64,000 nucleotides of DNA from Pohlia nutans (taxonomy: Eukaryota > Streptophyta > Bryopsida > Bryales > Mniaceae): NCBI GenBank assembly GCA_022496805.1, contig CM040100.1:27433009-27497008 (forward strand). The letters run 5' to 3'. The translations under genes and the position numbers were made by a program. The notes under the pieces are model-generated. The model was given only the letters and a program-made list of their open reading frames with translations, searched no databases and was not told the DNA's origin. This document shows, piece after piece, positions 11,854-24,665 of this stretch (the stretch's first letter is position 1; each line of letters starts with the position of its first letter).

Positions 11854-13799
11854 CTAGTAAGAAGTGCGCCTGAAAAATAAAACTGGTTTGGGGGTTGACG
11901 AAGCGGGTGCCAGAAGAGGTGTTGGCCTCTGCGCCTCGCTCCAGACATCACCTTCAAGTTCCGTGCTTTCATGGCTTGCGGGGGTTGCCCCGCACTGCCA
12001 GTAGTCATCCTCCACCCACCAGTCTCCATAAATTGTCGAGATGTCACTTGGACCTCGCCAGTTAGAATTCTCCTTTGAGCCAGACCGTGCAGACGAAGCT
12101 CCTCCTGCATGCTGTCTTTGATGCCAGGATGAGTCTCGCGAAGTTGCACCTCCGGACTTCGAGTCAGAAAAAGCAGGAGCATTTGCATCTGGCAGCCCAC
12201 CCCCATATCTTTGCAACTCTGTAGAAACAGGAAAGATACACTGAGGACCACAGGGCATGCATCGTGTACCACAAGAAACCTCATGAACATTGTCTGAACA
12301 AATCCACTTCAAAACCAAATCTAAGATACACTCTGAGGTAGCAGAATTAATACACGTCTGGACACTCCAAGCAGAGCAAGGCCTGGACAAGCAGAACAGA
12401 ATCGTGAAACTCCTGCTCCTAAAAACCAATGTGAAGGAGAGGACCAATCCCACCTTGGGGGAATAGCAGGAAAATCAAAACCCTAATAAAGAAATGAATG
12501 CAAGGTATCACAACGGGCAGACATTCCCAAGAGCACGCATGTTGTGGGGACGAAAGAGTGTACAGGGAAAGAATGAAGGCACAGGAATAGTGCTCAGTAG
12601 AGCGAGAAGGTTCAAAAGTGCAAAAGAGTCCAACAACAACAACAATGATGACGATGATGACAACGGAATAGTGGAGGGGACAGGGAGAAAAGAAAGGGGA
12701 CACTGCGTCACACAGCGCCGGCAGAAATCCTCAAGGACTATGAGAACAACGCAAACTTACCATCCGACCCGTGAGCAAAATGGCAGTTGTCTCCACAGGG
12801 ACAATGTCCGGTGGTTTCCCATTTGTTACACAACCTAGTTTTCCAATTGGAAGGGCGGGCATTTGGAGGTGCTGAACCTGCAGACGTGGAGCCCCCGCCG
12901 CCGCCGCCTTTCTCCTTGAGATGACCATTGGTGGGGGGAACCAGCGGGTGGGTGTCGAGTCGGGGAGAAGCAGCGACAACACCACTGGCACCGGCATTGT
13001 TTGCAGCCACAGCAGCCTCGCGGGCTTCCTGCACAACCCGAGGCGCACTCTGCTCATCGTGCAAAAAGTTGCACTTCTCACCATACGGGCAATTGCCTTC
13101 TCCAAAATATTTCTTACAAGGGCGTGTCTTGTGAAACCGCACTTGCGAGTCCGTGGATCCCGCGGCAGCTCCCACACCCCCTGCCCCCCCCTGGCTGGGC
13201 ATGGGCGGAGGGAGCTCCTGCGACGCCACAAATTCTTCCCACCCAGGTGGAGGCTTGCGCAACTCCTCCATGCCGTGCGCAAAATTGCAGTTGGTGTTGT
13301 AGGGGCAATTGCCACTCCGGAAACGACTGCAGAGCTTCGTCTTGTAAAAAATGCTACCCATGCCACGACCCCGGCCCACGGCTCCAGCGCCCAAGGGGGA
13401 TGAACCCACAGCAGCAGCAGCAGCACTACCAAAATGGGGCAACGCAGCAGCAGAGGAACTGCCCCGGCCCAACGGGGGGGCGGCACCATGGCCACTGAAA
13501 CTAGGATGCAGAGGGGCATCGGGCATGGAGCGCAAAAGCTTCGGGGGAGGTTCAGCGGCCAGAGCTCTGGCCCTGTAGGCCAACCCCCCAGAAGGGGGAG
13601 CAGGTACAGCAGCAGCAGGGGCAGGGCAGTCCCAAGCTAAATCTTCATCATCGTCATCATCGTCGTCGTCATCAAGCAATTCGGCATTGTCGACAGGATC
13701 GCCCCAGTGATCAGGGCTGGGGTTTCCAGAATGCCAGAAAGCAGCAACCCCACCCTCTGGGTCGCCCATGCCTAACTCGGCAGCCGCGGTGGTATCCAT
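11854..13799 (-). CDS. plant triple CCCH zinc-finger protein (two coding exons)
   Basis: Exons 13799-12761 and 12218-11854 join across a 542-nt GT-AG intron (donor G|GTAAGT, acceptor TTTCTACAG), giving 467 residues and a TAG stop. Three fingers are clear: C157-C165-C171-H175, C228-C237-C243-H247 and C324-C333-C339-H343 (C-x7/8-C-x5-C-x3-H). After finger 1 comes GMEELRKPPPGW, and the C-terminus has NWRGPSDISTIYGDWW; both are hallmarks of plant proteins of the C3H12/C3H39 type. Such fingers bind RNA, so a role in post-transcriptional control is likely but inferred. The N-terminus has an Asp tract (residues 43-51), and poly-Ala and Gly linkers separate the fingers. I chose the ATG at 13799 because the upstream in-frame ATG (13874) adds residues with no family resemblance. 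The first exon is markedly GC-rich. It is the only intact host gene in the window. Confidence 0.92.
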
Positions 13800-14313
13800 G
13801 GCGGAGGAAGGGCGCTCACACAGCCCAACAAAGAAGCGAGAGGGACGGGGGACAGGGGCTGCTACATATGTCACTCACTCCTTCCCAGCGGGGAGTACAA
13901 TTGCAAGTGCTCCTCCTGTTAAACCCTACCACTACAAAGATTTGAGAACTTCATGTTCTGTTGTCTCCAATCTTCCCTTGGCTTGGCTTGGATTCCCTAA
14001 GCTTCCCTTCTGCGCTTGCTGGTGCGTTCCGCCTGTTGTGCGTCTGCACCTCCCCTGAACGCTGTCTCTGGGACCACGACTGCAGTGTCGTGTAGCGTAC
14101 TCACACCCTCCCCTCCAATGGCACCCCCGCACCCTAAACAGTCTGAGAAATGAGAAATGAAAATGTTTGTACATGGCAAGCACATCATTCTAAGTTAAGC
14201 TGGTTGTATAAGTATGCTACATTGCTTCCACATTCACCAGAAGCTACCACGTGCTGTATACATACTATGTATACAAAATATGCTAGGCATCAACAGAGGG
14301 TAGACTCCGTATC
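13800..14313. other. 5' flank of the CCCH gene
   Basis: Probable promoter and 5' UTR of the CCCH gene on the minus strand. No further gene or clear promoter motif seen. Confidence 0.35.
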
Positions 14314-15922
14314 TCAGCCTTCAAGGTCCATGCCATCCACCAAGTCCAAGTCCCAGTCGCCAGAGCCATCGTCACTAGAAGAATTGTCCATGAATTGCTT
14401 GCTGCAAAAAAAGCCACGACGTATTTATTAGTTCAAAAGCTCAAAAGTCAAACTTTGTGACAACCCTTCCCTCGCTTCTGCTTACTATTGAAATTACTAT
14501 GAACGTAACAGTCATTCAGAGAGGATGTTCTATTAAAATATGTAGGACAAAAAAATACAGATAAACTAGCAGTGTTGCAACTGTAGGAAGAATTTAATCA
14601 GTTCAGCCAAAATGGACTCCATTATCATCCTTTCTAACTTGTACGTTTGAACAACTCCACGGTTAATTAAAAAAAATTAACACTTTTCTCTAACACCTCT
14701 AGTTACATGAAGATTTAAGCCAATGAAATGAAGGAAGCTGAATTGTAGCAGCCATACTCGTGCCAACTTATCCCCAAGGTACAACAATAACAACCGCACA
14801 ATAAAATACATACTTCAATAGCAACTTCAAATGCAATCCATCTAGAGGTCCTTCGATATATACACGAGGACGATAATTCTTCATTCCCTTCAACTAAAAG
14901 TACAAGCCAGAAAGACTTCCTTGACGATACACAATCGTTACTCGCTGTTCAGAAAATAAGAATAAAAATTAGCTCTTCCACAACCTGAGAGGAAAGGTAC
15001 GTACCTTGCAGTATTAGAGAGCGGTCCAACAGGAGAGGTGGAGAGATCTAACGGGGAATTAACCAGTGAATCCACGACCTGTAAAAACTCGAATTATTCG
15101 CAAGAACAAACATCGCAGTCTAACAAAAACAGACTACGTCAAATCCTCAACAAGTCGATCCATCACAAACCAAAACAGGCATTGAAAATTAACCTCTTGC
15201 TCCAAACTTCTTGACGACTTTTTGTCAACTCCTGTGAAAACACTTACTTCAGTGAAATAAAAAAATACTCACGAAAATTAAAGACACTAAAATCTAACAC
15301 TGTTCATTCCATCATCAAAAGAAATCTAAAACTCCTCATCCTATATTATTCTCTTGCCAAAAGACACTAGAATTCAAACACTACCAAGGGACAAGTGAAA
15401 AAATAGAACCTAACTTTCTCTCTTGCCAAAATACAAACAGAACAGAAAATAACAACTTTTTAAACACTGTCAATGGGCTAGGAAACAAAGACCTTAAACA
15501 ATCAAAGACTGACACGAGTACGCCTCCATGACACCTTGAATGGTGCATCCTCCGACATCAACATGACACAGAAACGCGTTTATTCTGCCACAATAGGGTT
15601 TCCAAAACCAAGAACCACAAGAGATGAGGCCACAAAATTCCAAAAACAATAAATGCAAAGCTCCATCGCGGAACTCCATTACTGAACGTGGTGAGCTTTA
15701 GCTGTGTTCTCCTTCACCGACTACGTGATTTCACCTGGGGCAGCAACCAAAATGACTCAGATCAAAAGGGTAGACGCATTATGGAAACAGCATCACTCAC
15801 CAAGAACGAGGCTCGAGTGTCATCGCTGGAATTCATCGGGGTACTTCCTCGAGTAATCTTCCAGAGCTTTGATCCACTCTTCCTCCGTGGCCACGTCGTG
15901 CTTCGCGTGATTTGTTAACTCC
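14314..15922 (-). CDS. probable multi-exon gene of unknown function (3' exons)
   Basis: Four minus-strand exons have good splice sites and compatible phases: 15922-15801, 15231-15194, 15078-15005 and 14401-14314 (stop TGA at 14314). The last three give a continuous acidic C-terminus (…VVDSLVNSPLDLSTSP… then KQFMDNSSSDDGSGDWDLDL). The first exon reads ELTNHAKHDVATEEEW and then IKALEDYSRKYPDEFQR, which looks like conserved protein, but an in-frame TGA follows. Either this exon belongs to a shorter isoform or the gene is damaged. A TATA-like TATATATATG lies near 16255 upstream. I do not recognise the family. Confidence 0.4.
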
Positions 15923-16499
15923 CTGGAACGAAAGGAAGGGAAGATGGATTATTTTGACTGACCTTTTGAAATTATCCTACAGTTGGATGAGAGGTTTTAG
16001 GGTTTCAGCAAGCGTACTCGTAAACCTGAGCAGCTTTACAACAACGCCGATCAACAGGGACACAAACTGATCAAACTGTATGCAAAAGGAGCTTTACAAC
16101 GAAGCCTTGAGCTCAAAACAGCCGCCCAAGAGCACAGCACAGTACAGCTTGCAAAAGCAGAGGAGAGAGACTAAAGCCGACGGACCCCAGAAGATGAAGC
16201 GGGAACACTAACAAGAACGGTACAACCGTGAGGCTCTATCCTATATGTAATGTACATATATATATTGATTAAATATTTTAATAGTACAATATGTATTATA
16301 TTAAAACCTTATGAATTAGAAATTTATGTATTAAAGTACTCCTATTTTTTAATTTAACTTAGTATCTATATTTCAAGAAATTTATCATTTTAAAAAGTTT
16401 GTTTTCATTATGGATGAAAACTATGAATGTAAAATAGAGATGAAAAATCATAGGATAATCAATCTAATTGGTCATATAAAGCATGAACATTAACAATAA
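15923..16499. other. upstream region of the unknown gene, then AT-rich spacer
   Basis: 15930-16225 could be a first, untranslated exon of the minus-strand gene: it has no ATG on that strand and ends in GCTGCTCAG|GTTTACG. 16230-16499 is very AT-rich with no gene. Confidence 0.3.
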
Positions 16500-17190
16500 G
16501 TGTAAAATTACAAATGTAAAATTGTGGATGCAAAATTGTAGATGTCAAATTGTAGAAGTATAATCGCAGATGTATAATTGATGTATAACTACGGATGTAT
16601 AATTGCACATGTATAACTAATGTATCTTTGATGCATAACTAATGCATGACCATTGTGGATGTATAACCAATGTATAGAGCGTGATGTATAGATTGCAAAT
16701 GTATAACCGATGTGTAGGTTGTGAATATATAACCAATGTATAGATTGTGAATGGTATAACCAATGGTGTAATCAATGTATAGAGTACGAATGTATAACTA
16801 TAGATGTATAGATTGTGAATGTATAACCAATGTATAAGTAGTGAATATAACCGATGTATAGATTTTGAATGTATTTTGCACGTATAGTCTAGGATTGTAT
16901 ATTTGATGTATAGACTGCAAATGTATAATTGCGGATGGATTGACTGCAAATGTATAATTGCGGATGTATAGACTGCGAATGTATAATTGTGGATGTATAG
17001 ACTACGAATGTATAATTGTGGATGTATAGACTACGAATGTAGAATTGCGGATGTATAGATTGTGAGTGTATAACTGCGGATGTATAGATTGAATGTATAA
17101 GAGTATAGACTGCAAACGTATAGCCAATATATAGACTGTGAATGTATAGCTGCAAATGTATAGACTGTAAATGTATAATTGCGGTCATAG
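16500..17190. repeat. minisatellite, ~15/30-bp units (ATGTATA-ACTGCGGATGTATAG)
   Basis: Variants of AATTGCGGATGTATAGACTG and CGAATGTATA recur for nearly 700 bp, best conserved at 16900-17180. Long minus-strand frames rich in Tyr-Thr-Ser-Ile-His are produced by the repeat and are not genes. Confidence 0.9.
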
Positions 17191-18164
17191 GGTGCACATA
17201 CTCTAATAGCACCAATTTGACAAGACCTAACCAGCTCATTACCAAAGTTCAAAACCTAACCTTCCAAATATAACACTGCCTACCAATGTACGAAACCACA
17301 AACATTGACAATCACAACACTGAAACTCCACCCTAATCAACAAACACCACTTCCATAGCTAATTTCACCAGACCTAACAAGCTCAAACCCTAACCAGCTA
17401 GAAAACCTTCAAAACACAAGCATTGACAATCCACAACACAGAAACGCCACCTCTTTCATCATTTATAGCAATTCATTCACTCTACCAAGCAACCACGCAC
17501 GAAGCTCAATCAACAAAAAAAAAAGCGAGAAAATTATTACCTCAATGAAGCACCGTGAAAGCAGCAAACTCACTTGATCTACAAGTCGGGAAAAAAACGC
17601 TCAAATACCACAATTTGACAAGACCTAACTAGCCAGTGCTTTTCTGATTTTGCCTAAACAATTGCCAGATTTTCCTATTAAAAATTGATTGGAATCCCCT
17701 CAGGAGTGCACTGTACTAAACACGTACAAGTATACGTGAGTGAACACTACCCTATTAATTTCAAGACTGTTGTATTACATGTATATACAATAAACATATT
17801 TAGAGCTAAAAATATTGACAAATACTTACATTAACCATATATTTAGGACAAATTTAATTTGTATACAAAGACTTTTAGACATGTAACAAATAAAATAAAA
17901 TAAACTTGATTTGTATTTTTAGGGGGTGATGAATGCACATGATTTTCAAACATAATGTAGAATGCACCCCGGGGAATCCTATAGAATCATTTGCCCTCTA
18001 GTTCAAAAGAAGTGTCTTAGTTTTTGGGCATTTTTTTCCTAGTTCTTTCCTATGTTTTATATTTCAAACGTGAGCATTGTCCACTTCAAACGGGCGGACA
18101 ATGAGAGTGACACACAAACTACATACTACTATTAAAGATAGACCATTTAGGTAGACCGTTTTTT
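17191..18164. other. AT-rich spacer with short local repeats
   Basis: CAATTTGACAAGACCTAAC occurs at about 17211 and again at about 17611, with a partial form at 17367. No gene seen. Confidence 0.4.
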
Positions 18165-19716
18165 GGGAAATGCTAGTATGTGAGCAGTGAGCAGTGAGCA
18201 GAAAATTTTGAAAAAAATTCAGGGTTTAGAATTATGAAGCACCTCCTGTTACTGCGGATTTTAGGATGTAATAAATGAATATTTGTAGTTTATAGTCTTA
18301 ATAAAAAGGTTCTATAGCCGTGGTTTAAAGAGCCTATTTGCAAGTAGATTAGAGAATTTAGTAGCTTCAAAACAATGATAACTTTCACAGATTTTGGGTG
18401 TACACATTCAAATGTGTCTAAACGTTTAGGGTTTAGGGTCATTCAAATGGTTTAGGATCTCGACAGACACCAAAGCATACAATGACATTTAAAGATATTC
18501 AATCAATGATTTGAAAAAACAATGCATTCACATTCAAGCTCTACATTCAAATGATTTGTAAAGAGAATGCATTCAAGCTCGTTATAGACTGAAGAAATGA
18601 TTTGTAAATAAAAAACACTCAAACCGTACAATCAAAATGAATCTGCATCAGATTCAATAGCACTCGCATCAACATATGAGAGCACTCGTGGATCATAGTG
18701 TCGATGCGGTGTGGAAAAACATGAGGAACTACTAGAGCTAGCATTGACAAAGGCTGTTGCCAATGCTTCGGCATACACTGGCAGTCCTTGAGGAGAACTG
18801 TCAGGACTGAGCAAACTCTGCAACGACTGTTTACGAATAAAACGACGCCGTTGTAGTGGTTTAGGACTTGTCAAACTGCAAATCAAAGAACATCAAATAT
18901 TAGAAAACGCCATACACATGTAGATGTAATAACTTGTACTTGCAATTTGCATTACTTTACCAATGAAACTTACTCACATATAGGGTCAAGGGGCTCGTCA
19001 GGAATGTCCTCATCGGAATCAGCAAGCTGGATTGGAGCGTTGACAGGTGGATTTGTACGGTTTAGGGGAGCTACGAGTGGTTTCAAGACCTCAGTATATA
19101 GCTTTGAATCACTTTCAAGAGCTACAATGTGACGATTGCAGGCCCTAGCTGCACGAATAGAAGCACCTACACAACAGAGGAGGAAATGTTTATTAGAATG
19201 AAGTTTAAAAATCACATGAAATTGTGGAATTCATTCAATGTGCAATAAAAATACCTGTAGAAGCAGTGAGGTCTGCCACGATACCATCCTTTGGAATCAA
19301 TCTGTGCACAAACAACTTCATAAGAACCTCAGGCTTCTCTTTGGGACCACGCCATAGTGTGCCTGAGTCCTTCCGCAACTGCTGTGACTCCAATGTGACA
19401 GCATTGAAAACAACGTCATCACAAGCTAGGTCTACCTGAGGAACTGATGGATCCTTTGCAATAATCAGAGGAGGTGGCTGCCTTGCCGCCATAGAAGGGA
19501 CATCACGCGCGATAAGAAGTGCCTTAAACTTCAATGTCTACAAAAAAACTTAGAATATTAATACATCGAAGGTCATATACTAATACAATTCAAGAGTAAA
19601 AGGAAATAGAGGAAATTAAGAAAGATGGAGAAACTCACATTTTTCGTGGGATGGAGTGGGTTCGCAAGATGGAGGTAGTTGATGATAGTCCACTCATCAA
19701 CTAGTTTCATCTTATA

Positions 19717-19726
19717 ATTTTTAAAG
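19717..19726. repeat. target duplication, left side of copy 1
   Basis: ATTTTTAAAG directly before the element; the partner at 25267-25276 is ATTTTAAAAG (9 of 10 match). Confidence 0.7.
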
Positions 19727-20332
19727 GAGGAATGCAATCTTGTGAGCAGGGAGCAGCGAGCAGCAAGCGGCGAGTAGAAAACCTGTTTTTTTTTTGATTT
19801 TTTTGTTTTTGAGTATAAAACAAGTAGTTGTACATATTACCATGGAATCTTATAGGAATCTTAAAGGAATATTGTATACAAATGTGAAAAAGAAAACCTT
19901 TGAAGGCCATGATAGTGGTACCCTGATTTTTCGGGTTTTCGGTTTAGGGTTTAGGGTTCTTCACACAGATGGAGAGAGTATAAAACGTTTAGGAAAGCCA
20001 GCCCCTATATGCTTGTACGCTCAAATACAAAGGCTTATATTTGTAATGTATTTACAAATTTTCAATGTGGATTTGATGTCACGCAAAGTTTTAATTCAAA
20101 CATGTTTCTTAGAATGTCGACATAAAATACACCAACATTTTAATTCCAAACTCATCCTAAAATTTCAATAGGGTTGAGGGTAAGGGGTAAGGTAAGATAA
20201 ATTGCAGGAAACCCAATATAGATAATAGAGTAAAACTATTCAAAATATCATAACCTAGGTGTAAACATACTAGAGTTAAAAACCCTAAAACATTTACTCA
20301 TCATCACTAAGGTTTATCACCTCAATGTCGGT

Positions 20333-23300
20333 TTACGGTCCGAGACAGAAAGGGCACATATAATCTGCTTCACCGCTATCAGTCTCTCTTCCAAACCAGT
20401 CCTCCGCCCAATCATTCTCTCCAAAACCCTCTTCCTCACCGCCGTACATATCAATCAACCTGGTGGCCAAATTTGGAGTTCCTTTTTCAGAATTAGGAAC
20501 TTCAACACATGCATTGAAGTCCCCCACCTCCACTACCCACTTCATTTCCTCCTTGAAATTGGCCCATTTTGACCACGCATTCACTTCCGTTGTAACGAAC
20601 TTGCTGTCAGGAAAGAGTACTAGAACAGATCCATCGTCACAAATCCACTCATCTGCAAATGTAAAAGCTGCTTTAATCCATGGGGATTCTTCAAGGTCAG
20701 CCTCGTCCTTTGAAAGAATCAAATTGTTCCAAACTGGAACATCCCTTCCTCCATTGAAACCAGGAACTAGCAAACCTTCCGGAACATCAAAAATAATAAA
20801 ATCCACAGCTGCCACATCTTCATTGTCTCCCTTAAAGCCACGTCACTTATTACCCTGGTGTTCGGCGACAAAGGAAGTAATGGACGCCCATGTGGCTGGC
20901 TTATCACCCCAAGTCACTGAATCAAACTGCGCCAAAATATTCTCAGCGCTATCATTTAAGAGCAAAACATCTGGAACTTCATCATCCTTGGTCCTTGCCT
21001 TGATAGAGTAGAGGGTCTGACTCCCAATCAATGACACTCCCTGACTCCCGGATGGCTTGCTGCTTGCAGAAGGAGATATGCCTTCTTCTTGTAGAGCTCC
21101 TTTGAGACCCTTCTGCCTGACAAGCTTCACAAGCCTCTGATTCTGCTCCCTCTCTTCTTTCTCCTGCTTCTTGGCCAACTCCTTCTGTTTAGCCTTCTCA
21201 AACCTCTTTGCCTTACGAGTTTCCTCTTTCGCTTGTCTGTTGGCAGCCTTCCTCTTCTCCTTTTCCATCATCCCCTCCTTAGCACTGGGGTTCTGGGTCT
21301 GCAATCCTGTTGCTTCCATCTCATGCGTCTCTCGATCACACTGAGACTTCAAGTCCTTCTCACTGTCGGGACACTGTTCACCTAGTCGAAGCTCCAAGTA
21401 CCATGGGCAGCGGCGAAGGTGAGGGCGACTAAAAGATTTTCTCTGGTAGTCGGTGAAGATACAATCACTGCTGTATGTATCCAACCACTTTGCAAACCGT
21501 GGGGGAAGTAAATCCTCAGTGATTGCTTCCTTCTTCACAAGCTCAGCGTAGAAGTACCTCACAATCATCCGAGAAACTGCCGTCTTGGTTTCGGCTTGCT
21601 CTGTAAATTTCTTCGATTTGGAAAACTTCCCATGCTTCCCAATGATCTCCGGGAACCCTCTCTTCCAGATTTTAAGCCCACCATTCATCACGAAGGTCTG
21701 AATTTCGACAATAGGACCACGGGGAGCTCGAGTGGGAATCACAATACTGTCGTCTTCAAGGATTTTGGAATACTGGATTCCAGACTCTTCTTCCAACTGC
21801 ATGACATAACAACGCTAATTAGCCATTAAAACGTATAAACTACTGGGAAAATGCATAACACATTCTCCACTCTAATAATCGTTCTCGGATCCGAGTAGCA
21901 AGTATATGCGTTAGTAAAAGCTGCAGACAAAATAATTATTCCCTACTACCGACAATATACGAGGCAAACTATCAACAAACATTGTATCTGGGATCCGAGA
22001 TACATATTGTGACTGCAACATTTAGTCACAACATGAGCTCACCAGAGAATTCATATAAGTCGTAAGCGACAACAAAGGACAACATATCTTACAACAGACA
22101 GCCTTTGTGATCCGAAAGACAATTAAGACGATTCAGAAATTATAAAATCTTACCCCCGCCCAGAAGGCTATTTCAACCCAAGGCCCCAATGATAATGTTG
22201 AGCAAGGACTGTCCGGGAAGTTGTATGCTTGACGTCCGTCTTTGCTCATGTTCCACTATTTCAGCCACCGCTGCTTGTACTTTCCATCAACTTGAGCAGT
22301 GGCAAGTAGCTGAAGCTTCTCGATATGCATTTCTGGCTTTGTCTGGAAGATGTTATAGTGGTGAAGAATCTAGATAAAATAGCAACATAAGTGATCAGAT
22401 TTATCTCCTCATTGCTCCTAAAAAGTAATTAATAGAGCAAGTACTATGTTAATGCAACTCAAGCGAGAATGCATACTGAAAATGCAACAAATTCACCATA
22501 TTTCGGTCCATCTGCCGTTTCTGAGTGGTTTCGAGGGCTTGATGATCTATCTCTCGGATCCAAGAGACAGATTTCCAGGCTCAAATTTCCTCTCACAAAC
22601 AAACAAATGGAATTACAGATGACGAAACCTCAAAAAAATGTGTGGCTTTTAGCGCCCGCAATTATGTCTTTCGCATCCAAAATACAGATATTGGGGACCT
22701 CATAGCCATCAACTCTTGGAGCACAAACCGTTTAGTTCTGCATTTCACAAGTTTTAAGAGCCCATGAAATAGAAATATCTGCCTCTATGAGCTTAGAATT
22801 CAGAGATAAGATACTAGAAAAATACGAACATAAGGCTGAATGATCTAGACATGTGAATTTCTAACATACCTTTGAAATGAATCCTTCTCCATTACGGGGG
22901 GTTTGCAATTGCAAGCATGCGTTCTATATCAGACTTGAGACTCGTCTTGCACGCTTTCACTGCTTGAGTTACTCTCTTTATGAGCTCCTCGGAACTCCCA
23001 GGGTCTCTTTCTCTTGTGTATTTCAGTAGCGAGTCCCGGTACTCGCGAATCGCTGTCTCTTGAGCGTTTGAGATCTCCCTCTACAAAGTATTATAAACAC
23101 ATGTTTAGCCATCACATTCTATTATCAACCAGTAGTTCTATAATGTCCCCAAGTAAAACTACAGGTGAACAAATGAACAGTCATGATTACCTGATACAAA
23201 AAATTGCAAAAGGCATCCAAAGTCAAATGGTACCACTTCTTCTTCTTCGTTTGGCGATTCCGCTCAGCCAAACTAGCGTTGTAGTCACGCTCGCTTATGA

Positions 23301-23640
23301 GAGGCTTTAGCTGTTCAAATGGCATATTGCCGAATTGGATGATGCGACGAAGCTCATGAGTCCAGTGTTGAGCGACGTGGTCCACTTCGTTCTTCATGAA
23401 AGCAATTCATTTATAAATAAAAACAATAATTACCATGCATAATACAACACGTTTTTTTAAGGGTTTAGAAGCATACTTGTTCCATTGTGTCATTGCGTTC
23501 AGAAGTTGCTGACTGTTCTTCTCAGTCACGTTGAGTAGAGTAGACCTGGCAGCTACGTGGAAGTCCAGTTTATTAGAATGGAACTCCTCGATCAGTGCCA
23601 TCCAAGCCAAGTGCCGGTGGTTTCCGTCCCAGACATAGAA
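20333..23640 (-). pseudogene. ParB-methyltransferase-like gene, truncated and decayed (copy 1)
   Basis: Exons, 5' to 3': 23640-23480 (FYVWDGNHRHLAWMALIEEF), 23395-23191, about 23080-22870, 22345-22169, 21799-20333. They parallel the older gene in order and splice position: DNA-binding-like VWDGNHR block, a long helical middle (…REISNAQETAIREY…), then VDFIIFDVPEGLLVPG and CDDGSVLVLFPD, corresponding to the DPPY region of N4/N6 methylases with the motif lost. The N-terminus upstream of KKFYVWDG is missing. Lesions: a C-run frameshift near 22910 (frame resumes as PVMEKDSFQR), TAG at 22256-22258, TGA at 20843-20845. Unlike the older gene it ends without the KP...FxGxG part, in an acidic tail with CPFC. 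The same lesions are in copy 2, so they arose before the copies multiplied. Confidence 0.72.
21882..22565. promoter_or_regulatory. dispersed imperfect palindromes centred on GGATCC (copy 1)
   Basis: TTCTCGGATCCGAG (about 21882), TATCTGGGATCCGAGATA (about 21987), GTGATCCGAAAG (about 22109) and TCTCTCGGATCCAAGAGA (about 22550) lie in this stretch. Further forms are at about 22671, 24857 and 24901. All are outside coding exons or at their edges. The mirrored copy 2 has the same set. Spacing is irregular, so these look like binding sites or a recombination motif rather than a tandem repeat. Confidence 0.45.
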
Positions 23641-23657
23641 CTTCTTGTTAGAAAACT

Positions 23658-24665
23658 ATGGCCTGTCATGTCTATGATAGTAAATACTGCAAGGTTATGA
23701 CGATAGCTCTTTGCGATATGCAATCTGAAGATGCAACTGCACAAACTTTGTTTTGGGAAAACTTGAACACTGTGATGGAGGAGAATGGACACGAGAAACC
23801 GAATTTTAAAGGTTTCATGGCAGACAACGCCGGAGCAAATTGGCATGCCGTTCGGAAGGTATATGGCAATGGAGATGTGAACGAGAAGATGGAAGGTCGA
23901 GAACGTACATGTCTTTTCCACTGGACAAAGTGCCTAGAAAGGGTCACTATTGCTCACATAAAGCCTGAATTTCAGCAGCAAATGTGGTCTCTATGCAAGC
24001 AATGGAAGGATGCGAAGACTCAAGAGGAGGCACATGACATGTATCATGTAATCCGAGGATGGTGGCAGTTGGGGGGGTGTGTCTCATTTGAGGCTGCCAA
24101 ACGTGCTCTTAATGACTGGATGATATTTTGGCACTACCGCTATAGACAGTGGGGTGGCTCGATGCAACTGGTAAACAATAAATCAGTATAAACTTGTTGT
24201 GCAGTGTTATGTATCATGGTGTACGAGTACTAAACTTCTACTCTTGTGAATAACAGAACCTCTCTCTAGATGAGATAGCGGACATGCCTTCTTGCAACCT
24301 TGCGGAGACTGTCCACAACAAATGGCTACAACAATCTGGCAACACCGGCGATTGTCTGTACGCTGCCACCGTCAACGACATGATGCATGCATTCATGCAG
24401 ATCACGCAATACAGAAAATATCTCAAAGGTGGGAAGTCTGGAAAAGGCCCGGACAAAGCAGAGCTTCGTCTCCGTCAAGCACAACGCCAGCGCCCACATA
24501 TTCAGGTCAGAAAAATGGGATGACAACGTCATTTTGTACTACATTTTCCGGTATATGTGCAAGATGGATCCAAAGAAGGATACCTTCATGCATGCCCCCA
24601 CCTTCAGCTACAATGAAGTCATCCGAGTCTTGGAAGTAATGGGTGTTGTGCAACCTGATCTGTAG
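23658..24665 (+). pseudogene. transposase remnant, 5'-truncated (copy 1)
   Basis: Exon 23658-24170 encodes CHVYDSKYCKVMTIALCDMQ, then FKGFMADNAGANWHAVRKVY and CLFHWTKCLERVT, and ends at CAACTG|GTAAAC. The next exon from 24256 (after GAATAACAG) continues NLSLDEIADMPSCNLAETVH and NKWLQQSG. The last part (to TAG 24665) is in another frame after a possible splice at CAG|GTCAG near 24505. Two conserved Asp-containing blocks are consistent with a DDE nuclease core. Similar proteins occur, as I recall, in seed-free plants, but I cannot name the family firmly. A TAG immediately upstream of the ATG and abutment with the opposing gene show the 5' half is missing, so this copy is non-autonomous. Confidence 0.6.

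Noticed and set aside
11854..12453. Longer frame upstream of the second CCCH exon
   Set aside because: The part above 12218 is intron: the acceptor TTTCTACAG and the phase-correct joint with the first exon give the family's C-terminus.
16617..17252. Tyr/Thr/Ile-rich minus-strand proteins
   Set aside because: Products of the minisatellite, open in several frames with no conserved features.
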